Assembly: GCA_022822245.1 (NCBI GenBank) | Contig: JAJECB010000079.1 | Span: forward strand, 1-7,200 | Reading direction: 5' to 3' | Source of the DNA: Gammaproteobacteria bacterium | GTDB lineage: Bacteria; Pseudomonadota; Gammaproteobacteria; HK1 | Length of the DNA: 7,200 nucleotides | Shown here: in pieces, positions 1-5,536 of the stretch | How the letters are laid out: each line of letters opens with the position of its first letter | Numbering within the stretch: position 1 is the first letter of the stretch | Made by a program: the position numbers and the translations under genes | The notes under the pieces: generated by a model | The model's database searches: none | What the model was told of the DNA's origin: nothing | The model's input: only the letters and a program-made list of their open reading frames with translations

Positions 1-1966
1 CGGGGCCGGGGGGGGCCGCGGCCGGCGTCTCGCCCGCGGTCGCTTCGATCCCGGTCGCTTGGGTGATGGACGGATCGGCGACAGGCGGTCCGGTCGCGGC
101 CGCTTCGGGGTCGAGTGCCCCGCCGTCCACGACTCCCGACCGGGGGGCCTCCCCGTGGGCGGCCAGGAACGAGACGATGTCGGCCCGCAGGGACCCGGCT
201 TCGCGCTCGAGGCTCGCGAGCCGGGCCCGGCTCTCGCCGAGGGCGAGGTCGGAGCGGTCGTAGTCGCCGGTCAGCCGCAGCCAGCGGTCGAACGAGGCAT
301 CGAGCGCCTCGGGGTCGAAGTTGACCCGACGCGCGATCTCCGCGAGCCGACCGCGATCGCGGTCCAGCGCAGCGTGAAGGGCCTCACGCCTGCGTTTCGC
401 CTCCCGGCGGCGGCGGAGGTCCTCCTCCCGCTGGCGGGCGGCGCCGAGCTCGCGGTCGAGCGCATGGAGCCGTTCGGCGACCTGCTCCCGCTCCCAGGTC
501 TCCGGCCGCTCGAAGCCGCTCCGGCGGTATCGTTGCTCCGCCTCGAGGCGCTGGCCGGCTCCGACTCCGACCCTGCGAAGGAGGAGGAAGACGTGAACGA
601 ACGCGGCGGCGGCGAGAGCGAGGAGCGCGTACGCGGCGGGATGGAAGAAGAGACCTGCCGCAACGGCCCCCGCCATGCCGGTCGCCGCCAGCACCAGCAA
701 CGCCCCCGTGCGCCAAGCCGGGGAACCGGACACGTCCGGCGCCGAGAGCCAGTGCAGCAGCTCTCGCCTCGCCTCCTCGACCCGTTCTGGGTTCGGCTCC
801 GTCTCCGGCACATCGGCAAGGCGGTTCAGCTCGGCGTCGAGCTCGCGAAGCTCGGCCGCAAGCTGGCGGATCGCATCGAGCGCCTGATCCGCGGCATGGA
901 CCGCCTCGGGACCAAGCCGGACGCCCTCGCCGGGCTTGCCGCCGAGCTCGCGAGCCGCCCGGTCGCGGGCCGCGGCCTCCTCCTCGGCCCGGTCCCGCAC
1001 CCGCACGAGCTCGCCTTCGAGAAGCTCCAGCCGAGCGATCCGGGGCCGCATGTCCGCGGCCCGGCCCTCGTCGAGCGGGCTCCCGGCAAGCCCGGTGGCG
1101 GCGAGGGTGCGTTCGGCCGCACGGAGATCGGCCTCCGCCTGAGCGAGATCCTGCTCCGCTCGCCGCCGCTCGCCGTCCAGGCGCTCCAGCGCCCCGGCCT
1201 CGTCGCCGGAGAGGCGCTCCAGACCCGGGGGAAGCGCCGCCATGCGCCGCTCGAGCCCGGACCGCTCCCGTCGCTTCTCGAGAAGCCGGAGCGCCTGCTC
1301 GGCGAGGGCCGCCTCGCGCTCCGCCTCCCGCGCCTCTTCGAGCTCGCGCTCCAGGGGACCGAGCCGTTCCTCGTCGCGTTGCAGGTCCTGGTACCGGGCC
1401 TGCCGGCGCCGGAGATCCGACTCCGCCGACGAGACCTCGCTCGCTTCCGTCTGCCCCGCCCGGGGCGGGACGGAAAAACCGCATTCACGGCGGGCGGCAT
1501 CGAGGTCGTACCCGCCGGCCATCTCCCGCACCAGGCGCCGGGCGATGTCGGCGTCGGTGTCGGCATCGCCCGCCAGCAGGTCCTCGATGTGGAGGGTGTA
1601 GCACGATACGAAGCGATGCTCGGGGAGCGCCGGCGCCTCGATCCGCTGCCCGTCCCGGGTCCAGGTGAGGGCGCCGCCGGTGCGGGTGGCCTGGACGAGG
1701 TCCTCCCTCGGCCCCTTTCCATCCTCCCTCCCGTCTGCCTCGTCCTCGTCCCCCCCGCCCCCGAGCGCGAACTCGGCCTCGACATCGACGCTCTCGCGAG
1801 CGAGCTCCCCTCCGTACAGGGCCGCCCGCACGGCCCGCGGAATGCTCGTCTTCCCGGAGGCATTGGGTCCGACGACGACGTTGATCCCGGCCGCGAACCC
1901 GTCGAGCTCGAAGCCGGGACGGGGGATCCCGGGCAGGCGGCGGATCGCGATCCGGCGAAGCCTCAT
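1..1966 (-). CDS. yhaN: YhaN-type (Rad50/SbcC-like) AAA ATPase, C-terminus cut by window edge
   Basis: Probable ATPase partner of the nuclease encoded just upstream; by family knowledge it would use ATP to control DNA-end access and nucleolytic processing. I translated this frame by hand. It starts at ATG 1966 and stays open to base 2, giving 655 residues with no stop. The N-terminal lobe reads MRLRRIAIRRLPG with a Walker A GPNASGKTS at residues 33-41. A charged coiled-coil arm covers about 175-415. Two hydrophobic segments (about 421-441 and 444-463) with a short His-Pro turn follow, then a second coiled arm to about 600 and a Pro/Ala/Thr-rich stretch (606-655). No CxxC zinc hook occurs in the visible part. 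The signature motif, Walker B and C-terminal lobe lie beyond the left edge. Central membrane-like segments suggest YhaN rather than SbcC. The start overlaps the yhaO stop as ATGA, implying translational coupling. The family is fairly sure; the exact role is inferred. Confidence 0.85.
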   Translation of the reverse strand, partial: MRLRRIAIRRLPGIPRPGFELDGFAAGINVVVGPNASGKTSIPRAVRAALYGGELARESVDVEAEFALGGGGDEDEADGREDGKGPREDLVQATRTGGALTWTRDGQRIEAPALPEHRFVSCYTLHIEDLLAGDADTDADIARRLVREMAGGYDLDAARRECGFSVPPRAGQTEASEVSSAESDLRRRQARYQDLQRDEERLGPLERELEEAREAEREAALAEQALRLLEKRRERSGLERRMAALPPGLERLSGDEAGALERLDGERRRAEQDLAQAEADLRAAERTLAATGLAGSPLDEGRAADMRPRIARLELLEGELVRVRDRAEEEAAARDRAARELGGKPGEGVRLGPEAVHAADQALDAIRQLAAELRELDAELNRLADVPETEPNPERVEEARRELLHWLSAPDVSGSPAWRTGALLVLAATGMAGAVAAGLFFHPAAYALLALAAAAFVHVFLLLRRVGVGAGQRLEAEQRYRRSGFERPETWEREQVAERLHALDRELGAARQREEDLRRRREAKRRREALHAALDRDRGRLAEIARRVNFDPEALDASFDRWLRLTGDYDRSDLALGESRARLASLEREAGSLRADIVSFLAAHGEAPRSGVVDGGALDPEAAATGPPVADPSITQATGIEATAGETPAAAPPGP

Positions 1967-3252
1967 GCCGGGCCCCCCCGCTGGTCCAGGAGCTCGGCGA
2001 GCGCCCCGAGCGCGGCCCGCTCCAGCAGCTCCGCCGCTTCCTTCTCGGTCGGGGGGGCGAGCCCGTGCGCGGCGAAGGCGCGCCGGCCGCCCAGCGATTC
2101 GAGGCGCCGCCGGGCACCGGCGAGGAGCGCCTGCCGATCGGGGTCCTCGGTGGACCTGCGCAGAAGGAGGACCTTGCGCGCGAGGAGGGCCGGCGGATCG
2201 GCACCCCGGGCGAGCTCGTCGAGGTCGAGCGCCGGCCCCGCCTCGAACCGCCAGTCGTGCACGAAGTAGAGGATGTCGTCGCGCGGGTGGAGAACCCGGA
2301 GGGGGTCGCCGGCCGCGAGGGATCGCACCGCCTCTCGCCGGTGCGCGGTACGGCCGGTGAACCGGAGACGGCAACCGACCGCGCGAGGGCGGAAGCGCTC
2401 CGCGGCGAGGCGCTCGTGGAGCGCGTCGAGGGCGGAGACTGCGAACGTGTGGACGTCCTCCGCCGACTCGAGCCCGTCGAGCGCGACCTCGACCTCCTCC
2501 CACCGGAGGGGCGCGAGCGGCAACTGTTCGATCTCGAGTTCGGAGTCTCCGATCACGAGCAGCCACGGCCCGCGCGGGCCGGGCTCCCCCGGATCGAGAC
2601 CGGTGAGGGACCCCAGGTATCCGATCGGCCGCGGCGCAACCAGCGCGTCCGGCTTGTGCACGTGGCCGAGCAGCCACGCATCGACCGGCGCGCCCTCGAG
2701 CTCCGCGGAGCGAACCGGGGCGTACGGACTCCCGGCCGCGTCCCGGTCGCAGTGAAGGAGGCCGACGACGGGCGCCGAGCCCGAATCGATCGCGGGAAGC
2801 TCGTGGGCGACGAGCGGGCTCGTCGAGACCCGGGGCTCGGGGAAGGACCAGCCGAGCACCTGCACACGCCGGCCGTCGCGCCCGGCGACGTCCCGAACCT
2901 CCCACGCGCCGCCCCGCCCGAGCAACCGGAAGCCGGGAACCGCGTCGGCGAGGCGGGGGAGGACCTGGACGTCGTGGTTCCCGCTCACCGCGAGCACCGG
3001 GACCCCGGCCGCGGCCAGCCGGTCGACCCCGCGGCGCAGATCGCCGTAGGCCTCGTAGAAGTCATCCTCCTGCTCGACGACGTCGCCCGCGAGCAGCACC
3101 GCGTCGACCTCGTCGGCGAGGGCGAAGTCGACGGCGAGCCGCCACGCGGCGGCCGGCCCGAGCTCGCTCGCCCTGATCTCGTCAAGGAGCCCCGCGGGCA
3201 GGCGCGCGGGCTGCCGGCCGAGATGGATGTCACCGACGCAAAGAAGTTTCAT
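1963..3252 (-). CDS. yhaO: YhaO/SbcD/Mre11-type metallophosphoesterase DNA exonuclease
   Basis: Predicted Mn-dependent DNA nuclease subunit, 429 residues, that would work with the downstream ATPase on DNA ends in the cytoplasm. The calcineurin-like metal-binding set is complete: DIHLG (D8, H10), GDVVE (D57), GNHD (91-94), LLHCD (H167) and GHVHKP (H197, H199). The region after about 210 carries a short beta-rich stretch and then a charged helical tail (about 330-425), as in YhaO-like proteins, which presumably docks on the ATPase coiled coil. ATG 3252 gives the canonical MKLLCVGDIHLG N-terminus, so this start is firm although the Shine-Dalgarno is weak (AAGG 12 bases upstream). The gene follows a 224 bp gap, so it may head its own two-gene operon. 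Its stop TGA (1965-1963) overlaps the ATPase start, and a run of seven G lies just before that stop. The alternative name sbcD is possible, but the partner looks like YhaN. Confidence 0.9.
   Translation of the reverse strand: MKLLCVGDIHLGRQPARLPAGLLDEIRASELGPAAAWRLAVDFALADEVDAVLLAGDVVEQEDDFYEAYGDLRRGVDRLAAAGVPVLAVSGNHDVQVLPRLADAVPGFRLLGRGGAWEVRDVAGRDGRRVQVLGWSFPEPRVSTSPLVAHELPAIDSGSAPVVGLLHCDRDAAGSPYAPVRSAELEGAPVDAWLLGHVHKPDALVAPRPIGYLGSLTGLDPGEPGPRGPWLLVIGDSELEIEQLPLAPLRWEEVEVALDGLESAEDVHTFAVSALDALHERLAAERFRPRAVGCRLRFTGRTAHRREAVRSLAAGDPLRVLHPRDDILYFVHDWRFEAGPALDLDELARGADPPALLARKVLLLRRSTEDPDRQALLAGARRRLESLGGRRAFAAHGLAPPTEKEAAELLERAALGALAELLDQRGGPA
1972..1978 (-). other. G-run with -1 slippery-heptamer form before the yhaO stop
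   Basis: The minus strand carries seven consecutive G (1979-1973). In the yhaO frame the heptamer G GGG GGC fits the X XXY YYZ pattern of -1 slippery sites. It lies seven bases before the yhaO TGA. The yhaN frame is -1 relative to yhaO, and the bases from 1978 to 1967 read Gly-Gly-Pro-Gly in the yhaN frame, followed by the yhaN ATG. A -1 slip would therefore produce a YhaO-YhaN fusion. The simpler reading is that the run serves as a G-rich ribosome-binding region for yhaN, or is chance in DNA this GC-rich. Confidence 0.25.
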
Positions 3253-3388
3253 GACGGTTCGCGGCCTTGCGCGGGGTCAAGTGGGGGCACGCCCGGGTCG
3301 ACCCCGTACGGCAGCCCGTTCGCGGCAGGCAGGCGGCACGCGCAACGAGATTGGCCGAAGCCGGCGAAGAATTTCCCGACGATGACGG

Positions 3389-3399
3389 AACGATTCGTT
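3389..3399. promoter_or_regulatory. Short palindrome in the yhaO upstream gap (possible operator)
   Basis: AACGATTCGTT has perfect 5-base arms around one central base and sits in the middle of the 224 bp gap (3253-3476) upstream of yhaO. The local G+C is about 60%, well below the genes. The arms extend by one G-T and one G-C pair. I could not find a convincing -35/-10 pair nearby on the minus strand; TATTCT just after the upstream gene has no matching -35. The arms are short enough to arise by chance. Confidence 0.12.
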
Positions 3400-3476
3400 T
3401 CGATGCTCCACCGGTCCCGGAATGCCGACACACCAGACAGACCAAAGAATACCCGGTGCCGCGACCCGGCGGAGCG

Positions 3477-3974
3477 CTACGCGGTCCGGCCCGGGACCCG
3501 CTCGACGAACACCGCGTCGGTCATCCAGCAGCCGGCAAAGGGAGCCTTCGACTGCCGGGAAAGATAGAACCAGTACGAGACCCGGGAACGCGCGCCGGTC
3601 AGGGTCACCCGCTGGCGGGCCACCTCCTCCCGCACCTCCACCGTTCCGTAGCTCGCCTCGCGGAAGTCCAGCATGAGCGCGTACGGACCCTGCCTGAGCA
3701 TCCGTATGAAACGCGGGAGGGGACCGGTGGTCTCCCGGTTGGCCGGGGACGCGAAACGGAACGCGACCTCGATGCCGCGGTCCTGCTCGTCGTTGTGCCG
3801 GAGGGCCTCGATCTGAATCCGGACCACCTCGCCGGGAGAAAGCCCCGGCCGGGGCACCAGCGTTTCGCTCAGGGGATCGTCCGTTCCCTGCGCCGCGCCC
3901 CCCGCGAAGAGAGCGAGCGCCGCGGCGGCGAGCAACGGCGCCGTCAGCCGGGCTCCAATCGAAGAATGCGCCAC
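3477..3974 (-). CDS. Small exported protein, DUF4864-like, function unknown
   Basis: Encodes 165 residues of unknown function. The N-terminus looks like a Sec signal peptide: a short basic region (H3, R9), a hydrophobic core at 12-24, and a small-residue stretch GGAAQG at 25-30 where cleavage is plausible, so the mature protein is probably periplasmic or extracellular. The mature part contains RIQIEALRHND (52-62), AFRFASPANRETTGP (71-85), a Tyr/Arg-rich middle and a C-terminal GCWMTD (148-153). I recognise this pattern as resembling DUF4864 proteins, where a conserved FASP segment is followed by a polar core; this is from memory, not a search. I chose GTG 3974 because it gives the signal peptide directly and follows a purine-rich GAAGGGG six bases upstream. 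The frame stays open further upstream, but that would place the signal peptide internally. The gene lies 89 bp after the dioxygenase and may be co-transcribed with it. Confidence 0.75.
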   Translation of the reverse strand: MAHSSIGARLTAPLLAAAALALFAGGAAQGTDDPLSETLVPRPGLSPGEVVRIQIEALRHNDEQDRGIEVAFRFASPANRETTGPLPRFIRMLRQGPYALMLDFREASYGTVEVREEVARQRVTLTGARSRVSYWFYLSRQSKAPFAGCWMTDAVFVERVPGRTA

Positions 3975-3980
3975 CGCCTT

Positions 3981-3987
3981 CCCCTTC
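3981..3987 (-). promoter_or_regulatory. Ribosome binding site deciding the GTG start at 3974
   Basis: The minus strand reads GAAGGGG, six bases before GTG 3974. This supports the GTG as the start of the exported protein instead of the much longer open frame that continues upstream through the dioxygenase gene. Confidence 0.5.
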
Positions 3988-4034
3988 TTTCGCGCGCGGC
4001 CGCCTCCCCCCGGCCGGCCGACCGGTCCAGTCCG

Positions 4035-4052
4035 GGCGCCGCCCGCGGCGCC
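4035..4052 (-). terminator. GC-rich hairpin just after the dioxygenase stop
   Basis: GGCGCCG and CGGCGCC form a perfect 7 bp all-G/C stem around a 4-base loop, starting about 11 bases after the dioxygenase stop codon. No T-tract follows on the minus strand, so it is not a classical intrinsic terminator. It could be a processing or stability hairpin, a partial terminator between two genes, or chance in very GC-rich DNA. Confidence 0.3.
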
Positions 4053-4063
4053 GGCTGGGCCCG

Positions 4064-4924
4064 TCAGTACGGTGCGGTGACCCCTTCGGGGGACACTCGG
4101 GTGTCCTGCCAGGCGGTGCCCCGGAAGTAGATCTGGCGCTGCCGCTCTTCCGCCTTGCGGTGGAAGGCGATCGCGACCGGGTCGAGGTCGCGGGCCGGTA
4201 CCGGCTCGTGCTCGAAGTGGCCGTACCGGTCCTCCCCGCGGACGAGGGCCGCGCTGTCCCAGTCCGCGAGGGTCTGCCGCGCGCTCGGCGGCATGTAGCG
4301 CAGCACGACGGCAATGCGCCGGTCGTCGCTCCGGTTGGGATGGGAGGCACGTGCGATCTTGTAATCGAAGAGGGCGGCGTCGCCGGTCTCGAGCTCGACG
4401 TCGACCGCGCGGTTCTCGTCGACATCGAGGATCGTCTGGCCCCGGGTCAGCATGTTGTCCTCGGCGTAGGTGTCGACGTGCGGCATCGGCGGCTCGAGGT
4501 GGCTCCCGGGCAGCAGGCGCATGCACCCGCTCTCGACGGTCGCGGGGGACAGGGCCACCCACACGCTGACGAGGTCCTTCGTGTCGAGGCCCCAGTAGTT
4601 GCTGTCCTGGTGCCAGGAGACGTACTGGGGGCTCCACGGCTCCTTGATGAACCAGTGCGTGGTCCAGCACAGGATGTCCGGGCCGATGAGGTCCTCGACC
4701 GCGTCGAGGACCTGCGGCGCGCGGACGAGGTCCGCGAGCCACCTGAAGAGGAGATGGGTCTTGAAGCGATGGGCGCCGGCGAGCGCCCCGCCGTTCGCGG
4801 CCTCGAAGGCTTCAAGCTGGCGCCGGCAGTCGGCCGCCTCGGTCTTCGAGATGCAGGGGATCGGGAAATGGAAGCCGTCGCGGCGGAGCCGGTCGACGGC
4901 CGCGGCGGTCAGCACCCTGGCCAT
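4064..4924 (-). CDS. Phytanoyl-CoA dioxygenase (PhyH) family Fe(II)/2-oxoglutarate oxygenase
   Basis: Predicted soluble mononuclear iron oxygenase of 286 residues that would couple 2-oxoglutarate decarboxylation to hydroxylation of an unknown small molecule. The iron triad is visible: H105 and D107 in SWHQDSNYWGL, and distal H195 in RASHPNRSDDRR. An arginine at 202 or 203 probably binds the 2-oxoglutarate carboxylate. Other PhyH hallmarks are VWVALSPATVESGCM (121-135) followed by LLPGSH (137-142), GDAALFDYK (181-189), and a basic segment ending in LRYMPPS (208-214). The length is normal for the family. ATG 4924 is preceded by GGGAGAGAG two bases away. No signal peptide is seen. The substrate cannot be read from sequence: PhyH relatives act on fatty acyl-CoAs, ectoine, halogenated or antibiotic intermediates. 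The neighbours (a GYD protein upstream, an exported DUF4864-like protein downstream) do not identify a pathway. Confidence 0.88.
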   Translation of the reverse strand: MARVLTAAAVDRLRRDGFHFPIPCISKTEAADCRRQLEAFEAANGGALAGAHRFKTHLLFRWLADLVRAPQVLDAVEDLIGPDILCWTTHWFIKEPWSPQYVSWHQDSNYWGLDTKDLVSVWVALSPATVESGCMRLLPGSHLEPPMPHVDTYAEDNMLTRGQTILDVDENRAVDVELETGDAALFDYKIARASHPNRSDDRRIAVVLRYMPPSARQTLADWDSAALVRGEDRYGHFEHEPVPARDLDPVAIAFHRKAEERQRQIYFRGTAWQDTRVSPEGVTAPY

Positions 4925-4926
4925 GG

Positions 4927-4935
4927 CTCTCTCCC
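4927..4935 (-). promoter_or_regulatory. Ribosome binding site of the PhyH-family gene
   Basis: A purine block GGGAGAGAG ends two bases before ATG 4924; its GGGAG core gives a spacing near six bases. It supports this ATG as the start. Confidence 0.5.
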
Positions 4936-5039
4936 GGTGGTTTGCGGCGAGTCTACCGCGCCCTGGCGGCGAACTCGAACCGCCCCGCGAGCGCTCTACA
5001 CTCCGGCGAACGCGCGTAGCGGGCGGATGCCGTGGCGGT

Positions 5040-5065
5040 GCCCCGTGTCTCGCCGACGGCGGGGC
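5040..5065 (-). terminator. Possible weak hairpin after the GYD gene
   Basis: GCCCCG (5065-5060) can pair with CGGGGC (5045-5040) around a 14-base loop, starting seven bases after the GYD stop. There is no T-tract and the loop is large, so this is a weak candidate that could easily arise by chance in such GC-rich DNA. Confidence 0.18.
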
Positions 5066-5071
5066 GCGGGC

Positions 5072-5353
5072 CTACCCCGAGGCAAGCGCGTCGAACGCCG
5101 CCACATCGACCGCGGGCGAGGTCTGGAACCCGATGCCGGTCAGGCGCGTGAGCTCGAGCGAGACCTGCATCGCGGTCTCGATGTCCGACAGCTCGACGAT
5201 GAGCACGAGGTCGAACGCGCCGAGCAGGGCGTAGATGCCGATCGTGTCCCCGCCATGGCCACGGATCACCTCCTCGACCCGGTCGGTGCGCGAGGCGCTG
5301 ATGCCCTCCATTGACGCCTGGTTGTAGTTGCCGAGCATGACGAACTTGGCCAT
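5072..5353 (-). CDS. GYD-domain small protein
   Basis: Encodes 93 residues that match the GYD domain family along their whole length: small alpha-beta ferredoxin-like proteins of unsettled function, usually about 90-100 residues. Visible family features are the start MAKFVMLGNYNQ, a helix with GISASRTDRV (17-26), the YALLGAFDLVLIVEL segment (41-55) that carries the name-giving Gly-aromatic-Asp motif in the form G45-A-F47-D48, and a C-terminal LTGIGFQTSPAV (71-82). There is no signal peptide and no catalytic residue I can point to; such proteins are probably cytoplasmic and oligomeric, by analogy with dimeric alpha-beta barrel folds. The ATG at 5353 is supported by an excellent Shine-Dalgarno. 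It starts after a 183 bp AT-richer gap, so it may have its own promoter, and the dioxygenase follows 147 bp later in the same direction. Confidence 0.88.
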   Translation of the reverse strand: MAKFVMLGNYNQASMEGISASRTDRVEEVIRGHGGDTIGIYALLGAFDLVLIVELSDIETAMQVSLELTRLTGIGFQTSPAVDVAAFDALASG

Positions 5354-5357
5354 CGTG

Positions 5358-5366
5358 TCCTCCTCC
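5358..5366 (-). promoter_or_regulatory. Strong Shine-Dalgarno of the GYD gene
   Basis: GGAGGAGGA on the minus strand is followed by CACG and then ATG 5353. Its GGAGG core sits eight bases upstream of the start. It is the best ribosome binding site in the window and suggests high expression relative to its neighbours. Confidence 0.75.
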
Positions 5367-5536
5367 GGTCGGAAAACGGGAAGCTGGTGTCGAGTGACAG
5401 TACCGCACTCGCAGGCGCGATTCCTAGCTTTGCAACTTCGTGGTTCACGGCGAGCTCACGCTGCGATGGGTGCGCGGATTTCGATTGATCCGGCAGGCCG
5501 GAGGCCGAATTTTCGTGCAATGACCCTGCTTCCTGG

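Noticed and set aside
59..2269. Plus-strand open frame of 736 codons, and another of 500 codons at 2065-3567
   Set aside because: Both run antisense to yhaN and yhaO, which have clear family motifs. Their products are Arg/Pro/Gly-rich with no recognisable domain, as expected for shadow frames in very GC-rich DNA.
3249..3431. 60-codon frame overlapping the yhaO start by ATGA
   Set aside because: It has a GTG start without a ribosome binding site and a product with no family resemblance. It is kept only as a remark in the yhaO upstream finding.
3477..4742. Long minus-strand frame of 421 codons ending at the DUF4864-like stop
   Set aside because: Its first part is an Arg/Pro-rich shadow of the dioxygenase gene. 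Only the part from GTG 3974 has a signal peptide and protein-like composition.
4950..4979. TTCGAG and TAGACT, 18 bases apart, upstream of the PhyH gene
   Set aside because: The -35-like box matches the consensus at only two of six positions. It is not credible as a promoter without mapping data.
5491..5507. Repeated GGCC hairpin after recD, with TTTT following on the plus strand
   Set aside because: The stem is only four base pairs, and the T-run is on the wrong strand for the genes here.
5266..5520. 84-codon minus-strand frame across the recD-GYD gap
   Set aside because: It overlaps the start of the GYD gene in another frame, its second half is a Ser/Arg-rich shadow, and it lacks a ribosome binding site.
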